A DNA stretch of 64,000 nucleotides from positions 79,723-143,722 of the forward strand of contig NW_013657663.1 of assembly GCF_000142905.1 (NCBI RefSeq), written 5' to 3'. The notes beneath the pieces were generated by a model, which was given only the letters and a program-made list of their open reading frames with translations, searched no databases and was not told where the DNA came from. Origin of the DNA: Thecamonas trahens ATCC 50062. Taxonomy: Eukaryota; Apusozoa; Apusomonadida; Apusomonadidae. Positions 29,981-39,892 of this stretch are shown one piece after another. The position numbers and the translations under genes are program-made. Position 1 is the stretch's first letter. Each line of letters opens with the position of its first letter.

Positions 29981-32249
29981 ATGGCTGCGACTAACGAGAC
30001 CCCCACTTCGGAGGAGGTGTGCATTGGCATCGACCTCGGTACCACCTACTCTTGCGTCGGTGTCTGGCAGGTACGTACACTGCTTCATTCTCTCCCCTTC
30101 CCCCCTCCCCCGGACCGAACACTCCTGTGTCGCTGCGGATGGGCTCGTCCACCATCCCAATCCACCCGCCCTCCCCCTCGTTCCCCCCCCCCCCCCCCCC
30201 TCCTTTCCCCTCTCCCCCCCCCCCCTCCTACCCGACCAACCTTCCATCCTCCCTTCCTCCCCTCCTGTATTTCTCGTGCATCTGTCACCCCCTATCCCCA
30301 TGCGCTGTCCTCTGTCCTGGATCTATTTGCGCCAGGCCAGCGGTTATCGTCTATTGCAACTTGTGCAGCCTTTTCCTGAACTCACTCCACTTGGGCAAAC
30401 GTCCACAGAACGACCGCGTGGAGATCATCGCCAATGAGCAGGGCGACCGGACGACGCCGTCGTGCGTGGCGTTCACCTCAGAGGGCCGTCTTGTGGGCAA
30501 GGCTGCGGCGAACCAGGCCGGCATGAACCCGACGAACACGGTCTTTGACGCCAAGCGTCTCATCGGTCGTCTTGTGGACGACGCGGTGATCAAGCAGGAT
30601 CTCGAGCACTGGGCGTTCAAGGTTGTGGGCAACTCGGATCACAAGCCGCTGATTGAGGTCGCCGACGCCGGCGAGGACAAGCAGTTCACGCCTGAGGAGA
30701 TCTCGTCGATGGTGCTGATGAAGATGAAGGAGACCGCCGAGGCGTACCTCGGCAAGGCGGTGACGTCTGCTGTGATCACGGTGCCTGCGTACTTTAACGA
30801 CTCGCAGCGTCGGGCGACGCAGGATGCTGGTGTCATTGCTGGCCTCAAGGTCCTCCGGATCATCAACGAGCCGACGGCGGCGGCCATCGCGTACGGCCTC
30901 GACAAGTCGGCAGAGAAGGGCTCGAAGAACGTGCTCATCTTTGACCTTGGTGGCGGTACCTTTGATGTCTCGCTCCTCAACATCAACAACGGCATCTTCT
31001 CGGTGCTCGCCACGGCCGGTGACACCCACCTCGGCGGTGAGGACTTTGACAACAACATGGTGGCGCACTGCCAGGCCATCCTGACCAAGAAGCACTCGAA
31101 GGACATCTCGGGCAACCCGCGCGCCCTGCGCCGCCTGCGCACCGCCTGCGAGCGCGCGAAGCGCGCTCTCTCGGCCTCGACCTCTGCGGTCATTGATGTC
31201 GAGTCGCTTGTCGACGGCATTGACTTCCGGACCAAGGTCTCGCGTGCCAAGTTTGAGGCTATGAACGAGTCGCTCTTCCAGGCTTGCCTCGAGCCGGTCG
31301 GCCGCGTCCTCGCCGACGCTGGCATGGCCAAGGGTGAGGTTACCGACGTTGTGCTTGTCGGTGGCTCGACCCGCATCCCCAAGATCCAGGAGATGCTCCG
31401 CGACTTCTTTGGCGGCAAGGAACTGAACCAGTCGATCAACCCCGACGAGGCTGTCGCCTACGGTGCCGCCGTCCAGGCCGCCATCATCACCGGCCAGTCG
31501 ACCGGCGCCTCCAAGGATCTCCTCCTCCTCGACGTGACCCCGCTCTCGCTTGGCGTCGACACCATCGGCGGTGTCATGAACGTCGTCATTCCGCGGAACA
31601 CCAAGATCCCGTGCAAGAAGGAGGACTTTTCACCACCACCGAGGACGGCCAGACCGAGGTTGACTTTGACATCTACGAGGGCGAGCGCCCGCACGTCGAC
31701 TCGAACAACAAGCTCGGCGGCTTTGCCCTCCGCGGCATCCCGCCCATGAAGCGCGGCGAGGCCAAGCTCACCGTCACCATGTCCATCGACGCCAACGGCA
31801 TCCTCACCGTCGAGGCCGTCGACAACGCCTCGGGCAACCGCGCCGACGTCGTCATCAACAACTCGGCCGGCCGCCTCTCGCAGACCGACATCGACCGCAT
31901 GGTCGCCGAGGCCCAGCGCCACCGCCATGAGGACGCCCGCATCCGCAAGGCCCAGAAGCTCCGTTCCGAGCTCGAGGAGTTTGCCCATGCCGCCCGCGAC
32001 GCCATCGAGGCCCTCGTCGACGAGCGCATCCGCGTTCCCGAGGCCTCCGTCGACGCCGTCGACGAGGCCGTCAACGCCGCCCTCGAGTGGCTCGACGAGA
32101 ACCCGACCGCCGACCCTGACGAGATCACCGCCGCCCACAAGGCCCTCGACGATGTCTACAAGCCCGTCTACACCGCCGGCCTCCGCGAGAAGCGCAAGAA
32201 GATGCGGAAGGTTGCCGAGCGCGAGAAGGCCAACAGCCGCCGCCGTTAA
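29981..32249 (+). CDS. Cytosolic-type HSP70, two exons; reading frame broken at 31627-31630
   Basis: This is an ATP-dependent chaperone of about 643 residues. Exon 1 (29981-30070, 30 codons) encodes [13 protein letters not shown] and [23 protein letters not shown] donor, a 338-bp C-rich intron and a CCACAG acceptor follow; exon 2 resumes at 30409 with [18 protein letters not shown]. Signatures include [14 protein letters not shown] and [13 protein letters not shown]. The frame breaks at 31627-31630: one extra T in the T4 run would restore [16 protein letters not shown], the start of the substrate-binding beta domain, and the rest to 32249. There is no signal peptide or KDEL, and the C-terminus is basic ([10 protein letters not shown]) without the EEVD that recruits TPR co-chaperones. 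That makes it unlike typical inducible HSP70s. It converges on the SAPS gene (75-bp gap). Confidence 0.9.
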
Positions 32250-32324
32250 CGTAAAAACAACAACATGCATGTGCATTGTCCTCTCCATTCGAGTCTTTTA
32301 TGTGCTGTAGTGGATGGGTGCCCA

Positions 32325-34277
32325 TCAGCTCGACGGGCCAAACGCTGCGGCAAAGTCGGCCTCAAACGCAACCGGAGCGGCGGCGGAAGACGTGCTGCCG
32401 CGGCTGGCTGCCTCGACTGCGCTTGTCGACGCGCCAAACGCTGCAGCAAAGTCGGCGTCAAACGGCACAGCCGACGCGGCGGCGGGATCCTCGTTGGCTA
32501 CGGGCTCGGACGAATCCCCGACCAACTCGGCGGTGGCGGTCTCTCCCGTGCCGGCGGCGGCGGCGGCGGCGGCAGCGGCGGAGACAGACGCGGAGCTGGT
32601 GCCGGCGGCTCCGCCGAGCTCGCCGAGCGCATCGAGCTCACCGCCCTGCTGCGCCTGGAGAACGCCACGGCGGGCGGCGAGCTCGGGCGAGACCGGGCAC
32701 GAGGTCGAGTCGTTGAGTGCGAGGGCGGCGGCGAGCTCGCCGGACTCGTAGCTCTCGAGGCCTTCGTTGCCAAACGGAGCATCGCCAAACGCTTTCCGGA
32801 GGTGGCGCAGCGCCAGGTTGATGTGCGCAGCATGCTGCGGGCGGGTCGCCTGATGGGCAGACGAGCTGCCGGGCGGGAGGGCGGCGACGGCGCGCGCGAG
32901 CGCATCCACCACCTCGGAGCTGCGCAAGACCTCAGGCTTGCGCACCGCGAGCTCGGACGTCCACCCAACGACCACGTTGTGGAAAATGTTGTTCCACGGG
33001 TAGTCGGCAAAGGCAATGTCGAGAAGGGCAGGCACGGCGGCGTCGGCGCTGGAGAGGTCAGCGCGCGACATGGCGACCAGCGCGCGTGCCAGCGCCAGCC
33101 GGCCCTCGCCGAGCGGGTTTGGCACCGGCCCTGCCTGCAGAACCAGGTCCGAGCCGACCGACGCGTTCCGGAACGCGTCCACTGCAGCGTCGACCACAGC
33201 ATGCTCGTCAACAGCCTTGGTGAGGGCGGCAAAGGCTGGGAGTGCGGTTGCAGCATACGTTTGCGGCGAGGCCCGGATGGCCCAAAGGGTGAGGACGCAC
33301 ATGGCGACTTCAACAATGACCGAGGCCTCGCGGAGCCGCGACTCGGGCGCACGTGGCGTCTCCAGAAGCGCTGCGACAATGAGCGCCGCCAGCTCGGGGC
33401 TTGCAAAGATGGCTGCAATGAGGTTGAGTGGCGGGAGGTCGGCGTCGGGGACCGGGCCGGCTGTCCGCGGCACCGGCGGCGCTGCGGCGTCGCAGAGAGC
33501 CTCAAAAGCCATCAGCGCGCCGATGCTGGCCTGACTGCCGACCCAGGACGGAAGACCGTCGAGGCGTGGCTCGCGAGCCAGTCCGACTCGAACAAGCGAC
33601 GCCGGCACGTCGGCGTCAAGCAGCATGCTCGCCACCGTCGTCTGCCACTCGCGCAGGGCGTGCGGCGCCTCGTCCTCCACGCCGGGCAGGCCTCCAGTGG
33701 TATCCGCCGCGCCGCCGCCGTCGGCCCGCAGCATCCCCACCAGACCCTGAATGAGCGCGACCGCGCCGTCGAGATGGAGCCAGCACATGGCGCCGGCAAC
33801 CGCTGTCCGGACGGTGGCCACCACTTCGGGCGACCGGGTCTTGCACACGGCATGGACGAGGATCGACGAGACGTAGCCGGCGACGACCGGATGCGGCGAA
33901 TGCGGGAGGACCAGAAACGTGGCCTCCGGGTCAGCGGCAGACTCGGCCGCCGGTGCGGCGGAGAAGAGAGCAGAAAGTCGGGCAAGGCCAGGGCCATCGA
34001 CCAGGGCAGCGAGGACAGAGCGGACGCCCGAGGAGAGGACGGCCGTGGCGGCGGTGGCCGTGGCGAGGTCGGCCTCAGGCACGGCAGCCGGGGCCAAGAC
34101 AGCATCGACCAGTTCATTCATATGTCCTGCAACATACGACAAAGCCTTGGCCGATCCGCCGTGCAGCTCCTGCAGCAGCTGCGGCTGGGCGAGGACGTCG
34201 GCCAGCGGCGCCTCGCTGCCTTGGGCGAGCAGCTTGTCGAGCTCGGTCTCCTGGTGGAAGCGGGCAAAGAAGGTCAT
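32325..34277 (-). CDS. SAPS-domain protein, regulatory subunit of protein phosphatase 6
   Basis: SAPS proteins (PPP6R in animals, SIT4-associated proteins in yeast) bind the PP6/Sit4 catalytic subunit. The 650-residue protein begins MTFFARFHQETELDKLLA, matching the SAPS N-terminus (W/F-R/A-F-x(4)-S/T-x-I/L-D-x-L-L), with LADVLAQPQLLQELHGGSAKALSYV next. A helical-repeat body follows, and PWNNIFHNVVVGWTSEL is another SAPS block. The C-terminal 150 residues are Ala/Ser/Thr-rich and contain two copies of an F(D/E)ADFAAAFG motif of unknown function. I chose the ATG at 34277; the open frame extends upstream into the 36-bp promoter repeat, but that part is repeat-derived. The leader before 34277 is CA/C-rich on the coding strand. 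Confidence 0.82.
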   Translation of the reverse strand: MTFFARFHQETELDKLLAQGSEAPLADVLAQPQLLQELHGGSAKALSYVAGHMNELVDAVLAPAAVPEADLATATAATAVLSSGVRSVLAALVDGPGLARLSALFSAAPAAESAADPEATFLVLPHSPHPVVAGYVSSILVHAVCKTRSPEVVATVRTAVAGAMCWLHLDGAVALIQGLVGMLRADGGGAADTTGGLPGVEDEAPHALREWQTTVASMLLDADVPASLVRVGLAREPRLDGLPSWVGSQASIGALMAFEALCDAAAPPVPRTAGPVPDADLPPLNLIAAIFASPELAALIVAALLETPRAPESRLREASVIVEVAMCVLTLWAIRASPQTYAATALPAFAALTKAVDEHAVVDAAVDAFRNASVGSDLVLQAGPVPNPLGEGRLALARALVAMSRADLSSADAAVPALLDIAFADYPWNNIFHNVVVGWTSELAVRKPEVLRSSEVVDALARAVAALPPGSSSAHQATRPQHAAHINLALRHLRKAFGDAPFGNEGLESYESGELAAALALNDSTSCPVSPELAARRGVLQAQQGGELDALGELGGAAGTSSASVSAAAAAAAAAGTGETATAELVGDSSEPVANEDPAAASAVPFDADFAAAFGASTSAVEAASRGSTSSAAAPVAFEADFAAAFGPSS

Positions 34278-34513
34278 GACGGGTGGGGGTTTGGGTGTGT
34301 GTGTGTGTGGTATGTGTGTAGGGTGTGTGTGGATGTGGATGGGGGGGGTTGGGGTTGGGGGGTGGAGTGTGTGTGTGTAGGGTGGTTGTGGATGGTGTGT
34401 GAGGGGGGGTGGGTGGCTGCCTGGCTCGGCTGCCACTTGCTGGTTGCGTGGCAGAAGGAACAACTGGTGCAATGTTCGTGGCGTTGCCGCGTTTACCCAT
34501 TGTTCCAACCTTT

Positions 34514-34693
34514 GATCGATCACGTTATCGTTCGGCTTGTCGTTCGTTTGATCGATCACGTTATCGTTCGGCTTGTCGTTCGTTTGATCGATCACGTTAT
34601 CGTTCGGCTTGTCGTTCGTTTGATCGATCACGTTATCGTTCGGCTTGTCGTTCGTTTGATCGATCACGTTGTTGTTCATTCGATCGTTCGTTT
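34514..34693. repeat. Five tandem copies of a 36-bp unit between divergent genes
   Basis: Four identical copies and one diverged copy of a 36-base unit that starts GATCGATCACGTTATCG and ends GTCGTTCGTTT. Copies begin at 34514, 34550, 34586, 34622 and 34658. It lies between the starts of the SAPS gene (34277, minus) and the tropomyosin-like gene (34781, plus). It is AT-richer than the surroundings and has no spacers, so it is a minisatellite rather than a CRISPR array. Each unit includes GATCGATC and CACGTT, so the array multiplies any factor site. Confidence 0.95.
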
Positions 34694-34780
34694 GATCATG
34701 CCAAATACATTGCCCCGCCAACCCCCTCCAACCCCCCACCAGTACCCGAAGACCGACACACCCAGCTGAAAAACAACAAG

Positions 34781-35507
34781 ATGGAGAAGGTTCGCGAGAA
34801 GATCCGCAAGTACCAGCAGGACATTGACGATGCCAACGACCGTGTCGCCGACCTCGAGGAGCAGCTCAACGTACGTCATGCCCACATCTGCCGAGCCGAG
34901 TTGGCGACCTGTCGGGCGGGGAACGGCGGGGGGAGGGGGGGGCGGGGGAGCGGGGAGGAGGGAGGGAGAGAGGGGGGGAGGGGAGGGGAGGGTGACACCA
35001 GGGGGCAATCAACAAGCAATGACCACATTCTGCTGCCATACAGACACACACCGCGCGCAGTGGTGGCGTGTGCGCCCGCTACCGGGCGCCTCACCCGCCA
35101 TGCATCCGGGCGGGCAAAGGGCTTTATTTTTTCGGGCGAAGCGGGCAAGTGGCTGCGGAAGAAGGGCGGCAAGTGGGAGGGGTGCGGGACTCACGCAGTG
35201 GGCTGTTGGAGGAATGCAGGCTGCCAACGAGCGGGCCGAGAACGAGGAGCGCCGTGCTGACGACCTCAACCGCAAGCTGACCCTCGCCCAGGAGCAGCTT
35301 GACGCCCTTGAGGAGCGCATCGCCGCCGAGAACACTGCCGAGCAGCTGCAGCAGGCCGTCATCCGGGCCGAGACTGCCGAGCGCAAGGTCGCCGATCTCG
35401 AGACCCAGCTCGAGGAGGCCGACGACAAGGTCAAGGCCGCCGAGGAGAAGGCCGAGGCCGCCTCCAACCAGCTCTCCGAGATGCTTCGCGAGCTCGGCAT
35501 CGAGTAA
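34781..35507 (+). CDS. Tropomyosin-like short coiled-coil protein, two exons
   Basis: Exon 1 (34781-34870, 30 codons) encodes MEKVREKIRKYQQDIDDAN and ends at EEQLN before a GTACGT donor. Exon 2 (35220-35507) starts after ATGCAG with AANERAENEERRADDLN. The 349-bp intron is G-rich and phase 0. The 125-residue product is a continuous heptad coiled coil, without Pro or Gly until the last few residues (ELGIE), acidic and rich in Ala, Glu, Leu and Lys. The start MEKVREKI resembles the MDxIxxKM/L start of animal and yeast tropomyosins, where head-to-tail overlap occurs. It is shorter than fission yeast Cdc8 (161) and far shorter than animal forms (about 248-284), so tropomyosin identity is a hypothesis; a generic coiled-coil protein is the alternative. 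An in-frame ATG in the intron end (35214) is an unlikely start. Confidence 0.7.
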
Positions 35508-35575
35508 ACAGCTCTTCTCCCCCACACACGCCCAACACACTCGCTGCAGATCATCACAGCCAAGAGACCTATGTT

Positions 35576-37552
35576 TTACTCCTTCTTCTTCTCGTCCTTC
35601 TCCTCCGACACGTCGCGGTAGTCGGCATCGACGACGGTCTCGTCGACATCATCGGCGGTATCCTCCTTGCCCGCCTTGAAGATGGCCTCGTTGGTGGCGG
35701 CGAGCTCCTTCTGCAGCTCGGTGGTGAGCTTGGCAATGTCCTTGGCCTCGCCGTCGGCGTCGACGGCCTCGCGGACCTTTGAGATGGCGCCGTCGAGCTT
35801 CTCCTTGAGCTCCTCGGTCACCTTCTCCTTCTGGTCGTTGAGCGTCTTCTCGGCGTTGTAGATGGCCGACTCGGCGGCGTTCTTGGCCTCGGCCTTGGCC
35901 TTGCGGGCCGCGTCCTCTTCGGCGTACGTCTTGGCCTCCTCGACCATCTTCTCGATCTGGTCCTGCGAGAGGCCTGACGCGGCCTCAACGGTGATCCGCT
36001 GCTCCTGGCCAGTCTTCTGGTCGCGGGCCGAGACCGTGAGGATGCCGTCCGAGTTGATCTCAAACTCGACGTCGATCTTGGGCTGGCCGGCCGGCGCAGG
36101 GTTGATGCCGGTCAGCTGGAAGTTGCCCAGCAGGTTGTTGTCGATGGCCAGCTTGCGCTCGCCCTGGAAGACCGAGATGTTGACCTCGGTCTGCCCGTCG
36201 ACCGCCGTCGAGAACGTCTTGGCCTTCTTGCACGGAATCGCGGTGTTCCGCTTGACGAGCGGCGTAAAGACGCCGCCGAGCGTCTCAATGCCGACCGAGA
36301 GCGGCGTGACGTCGATGAGCAGGACGTCCGAGGTCGAGCCGTCGAGCACGCCGCCCTGGATGGCGGCGCCCATCGCCACGGCCTCGTCCGGGTTCACGCC
36401 CTTGTACGCAGCCTTGCCAAAGATGGCCTCGACCGTCTCCACAACCTTGGGCATCCGCGTCATACCGCCAACAAGGACTACCTGGTCGATGTCGTCCGGC
36501 TTGAGCGACGCGTCGGCGAGGCACGCCTCGCACGGCGCCACCGTCCGCGCAATAAGGTCGCCAACCAGCGACTCGAGCTTCGCCCGTGACAGCGACAGGT
36601 CCAGGTGCTGCGGGCCCTCGGCCGTCGCAGTGATGAACGGCAGGTTGATCTGCGTCTGCGTCGTCGACGAGAGCTCCTGCTTTGCCTTCTCCGCAGCCTC
36701 ACGGAGCCGCTGCAGCGCCAGCGAGTCGGTTGAGAGATCAATGCCCTTCTCCTTCTTGAACGACTCGAGCAGAAAGTTGGTGATCGCCGCGTCCATGTCC
36801 TCGCCGCCGAGCGCCGTGTCGCCGTTGGTCGCCTGCACCTCAAACACACCCTCGGACACCTCCAGAATCGAGATGTCAAACGTGCCGCCGCCCAGATCGT
36901 ACACCGCAATCGTTTGCGAGCCCTTCTGGTCCATGCCGTACGCCAGCGCCGCAGCCGTCGGCTCGTTGAGGATCCGGATGTTGGAGAAGCCCGCAATCTC
37001 ACCAGCGTCCTTGGTCGCCTGCCGCTGCGAGTCGTTAAAGTACGCCGGGACCGTGATCACTGCAGACGTCGTCTTCTGCGAGAGGAACGAGTCGGCAGAG
37101 TCCTTGAGGTGCGCGAGAATGAACGACGCAATCTGCGACGGCGAGTACTCCTTACCCTGAGCCTTGATCCAAGCATCGCCATTCGGCGCCTCCACAATCT
37201 CGTACGGGAGCATCTCCTGGTCCTCGTGCGTCTCCTTGAACGACTTGCCAATCAGCCGCTTCGTCGCGTACACAGTGTTCTCCGGGTTGGTGATAGCGCC
37301 ACGCTTGGCCGGCGTGCCCACCAGCCGCGACCCGTCAGCCTGGAACGCCACCACCGACGGCGTCGTCCGCGCGCCCTCGGCGTTCTCGATCACCCGCGGC
37401 GTCTTGCCCTCCATCACCGCCACACACGAGTTGGTCGTTCCCAGATCAATCCCGATGGTCTTGCCCTTGCCAGCCTTGCCCGACGCCGCCCGCGTCAGCT
37501 GGAGCGCCACCCCACCGTTGGTGCGGAGCAGCCGGCCGAACATGTTCGTCAT
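35576..37552 (-). CDS. HSPA9: Mitochondrial HSP70 (mortalin/SSC1/DnaK type)
   Basis: This is the matrix chaperone and import motor component, 658 residues. The first 24 residues ([24 protein letters not shown]) are basic and lack acids, a typical mitochondrial presequence. The DnaK-type signatures are [43 protein letters not shown] and [13 protein letters not shown]. The tail is acidic ([15 protein letters not shown], then KDEKKKE), as in mitochondrial HSP70s. The C-terminal domain contains [11 protein letters not shown]. No frame break is seen here, in contrast to the cytosolic HSP70 6 kb away. ATGs lie at 37552 and 37543; either keeps the presequence. It is convergent with the tropomyosin-like gene (68-bp gap). 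Confidence 0.96.
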   Translation of the reverse strand: MTNMFGRLLRTNGGVALQLTRAASGKAGKGKTIGIDLGTTNSCVAVMEGKTPRVIENAEGARTTPSVVAFQADGSRLVGTPAKRGAITNPENTVYATKRLIGKSFKETHEDQEMLPYEIVEAPNGDAWIKAQGKEYSPSQIASFILAHLKDSADSFLSQKTTSAVITVPAYFNDSQRQATKDAGEIAGFSNIRILNEPTAAALAYGMDQKGSQTIAVYDLGGGTFDISILEVSEGVFEVQATNGDTALGGEDMDAAITNFLLESFKKEKGIDLSTDSLALQRLREAAEKAKQELSSTTQTQINLPFITATAEGPQHLDLSLSRAKLESLVGDLIARTVAPCEACLADASLKPDDIDQVVLVGGMTRMPKVVETVEAIFGKAAYKGVNPDEAVAMGAAIQGGVLDGSTSDVLLIDVTPLSVGIETLGGVFTPLVKRNTAIPCKKAKTFSTAVDGQTEVNISVFQGERKLAIDNNLLGNFQLTGINPAPAGQPKIDVEFEINSDGILTVSARDQKTGQEQRITVEAASGLSQDQIEKMVEEAKTYAEEDAARKAKAEAKNAAESAIYNAEKTLNDQKEKVTEELKEKLDGAISKVREAVDADGEAKDIAKLTTELQKELAATNEAIFKAGKEDTADDVDETVVDADYRDVSEEKDEKKKE

Positions 37553-38154
37553 CTGTCCACCGCCATCCGTACCACCCCACACCCATTCCACCCCATCACC
37601 ATGAGTACACGTCATGCCACCGTGCCTCCTCCCCGCCTCTGTGCCCTCATCTGCCCTCATCCCCCTCCTCGCTTCTCCCTCCTTCGCCTGGTCGCCGTGA
37701 AGGATGGCAGGATGACGCGTCTGCCGCGTCTGGTCGCTACTGGTGAAGGGTGTGGGGAAGGAGAGAGGGAATGTGTGGGCAAGGCAATACCACGCCCACT
37801 ATACACAATTCTATCAGGTGCCGTACACGGAGTGCCATGATGTACTGTTGACGAGAAGTGGTGCAGGGTGTTGTAGGGCTAGTCAGTGCGCTGCTGTCGT
37901 GCTCATTTGGCTGGCCGTCTCTCTCTCGAATGGCACTTCGTGAAGATTGGGCTGGTGACGCCAACCAAGTTAACCATCTTCACACTCGCATCGCCGCCTG
38001 GCTGACGCACACGCAGCAAACTCTTGGAATCCATGCACAGACATCGATTCACTGCAGTCGATGAAAGCAGCCGGTGCATGGGAGCCCAGCGGCGTAGGGG
38101 TGACTTGGCTTGCCCATGCAGAGCGGGATTTGCTCGTCACACAGCAGTCGGACA
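37553..38154. other. Intergenic region, no gene seen
   Basis: About 600 bp lie between the mtHSP70 start and the stop of the next minus-strand gene. The sequence is not strongly repetitive and is more balanced in base composition than other gaps. Short frames lack motifs. It probably holds the mtHSP70 promoter and the 3' UTR of the pseudokinase gene. Confidence 0.45.
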
Positions 38155-39492
38155 TCATCGCGTCGTCGACGAGACGCAGGTGAGATCGTCGTCCTCGTCC
38201 AGTGAAGTCGTCGACTCGGTCGTGAGCGAGCACTCGTTGTTGACCACGCGGTCCAAAAAGTCGGACGAGAGCGAGTCGGCCCGCGAGCGCGAGTACGACG
38301 TGTGGCCGCGCGAAGTCGATGCCGAGCGTGAGCGGCGGACCCGAACCCGGACCCGGATCTTGGACTTTGTGCGTCGGCGGGCATGCCCGCGGCGGCCTCG
38401 CTTTGGGCGTGCCGGTGGTGGCGCGTCGACCGAGTCGGTGATATTGTCTGGAAAGTCCCAGAACGACGCCGGCTCGTTGCCGGTCTTGGACCGCAGCCGG
38501 CACTTGAGGATGGCTGCCAGCGACTCGGTGTCTTCGTTGGTGGCGACATCGTGGTCGTGGACAAGGACCGTGTGATCGAGCACCTTTTTGATAAGGTACC
38601 CGGGCTTTTTGGCGAGGCGAAAGAACTTGGACTCGGCGAGCTTGGCCAGCGGCGCTCGGGCGGCCGGATCCTTGACAAGACACGACGCCACAAACGAACG
38701 AAAGGCCTTGGAGAACTTGCGCTTCGACGAGCCGAACCGCTCGCGCTCCAGTGCCGTGAGCGTGGGCGGCTCGTCGTGGAGCACGTGGTACATGATCTTG
38801 ATCGACGGCCACTGCGCGTAGGGTGGAAAGCCGAGCGCGAGCTCCATGGCGGTGATGCCAAGCGACCAGATGTCGGCGCGCGCATCGTAGCCGGCCGCTT
38901 GCTGAAGGACCTCGGGCGCGGTCCAGCATGGCGAGGCGCCGGCGGCAAACGCCGCTGCGAGCAAGTCAAAGCCTGTGTTTGCAGGAGGCGTAGCGACAAT
39001 GCACGAGAAAGCGTCGAGGAGAACCTCGCCCGAGTGGGTGACGAGAATGTTGGAGGCGTTGACCCACGAGTGGATGCGCCCGTGCTCATGCAGATAAGCC
39101 AAGGCGCGGACAACAGGCGCAAGGACCGAGGCAATGATGGCCTCCTCGGCAAAGCCCGTGGGAAAAGCCGAGTTGAGCACGTCCCTCAGCGAGCCGCGCG
39201 CCAGCCGCATGACAATCCACAGCGATGAGTCCTTGACAAACGAGACGTAGTAGGGGAGGATGTTGGGATGCCAGGCGAGGCCCATGTTGGAGACCTCAGC
39301 CTGAACCTGGATCAGTCTCCCCTGAGTTGTGTCCAGATCCACCACCTTGACCGCCACCTCCTTCTTCATCGATGCCGCCCATGCCCGCCACACCACCGAC
39401 CGTCCGCTCTCGGCCACCCCGATGACCTCGCGCAGCTCGTACGCCTCGGCCGTACACGGATAGAACCGCCGCTCTGCCCACTCGCTCTCCAT
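38155..39492 (-). CDS. STE20/FRAY-like pseudokinase
   Basis: This 445-residue protein has a kinase fold at about 17-300 in the STE20 style: [63 protein letters not shown] and a final [11 protein letters not shown]. Catalytic motifs are broken: the glycine loop is [13 protein letters not shown] is replaced by HSW (HSWVNASN, keeping only the Asn) and DFG is DAF. The VAVK lysine remains. The pattern of SPAK/OSR1 or STRAD relatives fits, and like STRAD it may act as an allosteric scaffold. The C-terminal third is Arg/Ser-rich ([14 protein letters not shown]) and ends with an acidic Ser/Thr segment. The partner is unknown. No leader peptide. Confidence 0.8.
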   Translation of the reverse strand: MESEWAERRFYPCTAEAYELREVIGVAESGRSVVWRAWAASMKKEVAVKVVDLDTTQGRLIQVQAEVSNMGLAWHPNILPYYVSFVKDSSLWIVMRLARGSLRDVLNSAFPTGFAEEAIIASVLAPVVRALAYLHEHGRIHSWVNASNILVTHSGEVLLDAFSCIVATPPANTGFDLLAAAFAAGASPCWTAPEVLQQAAGYDARADIWSLGITAMELALGFPPYAQWPSIKIMYHVLHDEPPTLTALERERFGSSKRKFSKAFRSFVASCLVKDPAARAPLAKLAESKFFRLAKKPGYLIKKVLDHTVLVHDHDVATNEDTESLAAILKCRLRSKTGNEPASFWDFPDNITDSVDAPPPARPKRGRRGHARRRTKSKIRVRVRVRRSRSASTSRGHTSYSRSRADSLSSDFLDRVVNNECSLTTESTTSLDEDDDLTCVSSTTR

Positions 39493-39592
39493 ATCTTGTC
39501 CGCCTCGCTTCCACCAAGTGCAAGCCCGAGAGGGTGAGGTGCCCCACGCCGCCGTCGGCAGTCTCAGTCCCCAGTCCCTGCCCCTGCCACCT

Positions 39593-39890
39593 GGAGGGGG
39601 GGGGGGGGGGGAGGGGGGGGGGGCAGCAACCCCCCCCCAGCATTAAATGGGGAAAATGGAACCATCCATCCCCCCATCCATCCATCCCCCCATCCATCCA
39701 TCCATCCCCCCATCCATCCATCCATCCATCCCCCCATCCATCCCTCCCACAGATCCCCCATGGCCATCCATTCCATGTCCAATGACCCCCTCCCTCTTCC
39801 CCCTCCCTGCACTGCCACCACCAGCTCCACCCCCCCCCCCACACACACACACTACTTACTGCCATCACCTCTCCCTCTTCCCCGCACTCA
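39593..39890. repeat. G-run and (CATC)n low-complexity tract before a start codon
   Basis: From 39595 to 39623 there are G-runs, then C-runs, then about 90 bp of CATCCATC/CCCCCAT repeats (39662-39750), then C-rich sequence and a CA tract to the ATG at 39893. It is the shared upstream region of the divergent pseudokinase (39492) and coiled-coil (39893) genes. Confidence 0.85.
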
Positions 39891-39892
39891 GT

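Noticed and set aside
34514-34693. CRISPR-like array
   Set aside because: Repeats are directly adjacent with no spacers and the genome is eukaryotic.
35862-37160. 432-residue plus-strand frame opposite mitochondrial HSP70
   Set aside because: HSP70 genes commonly have a long open antisense frame; this one has the typical Ser/Thr/Ala-rich shadow composition.
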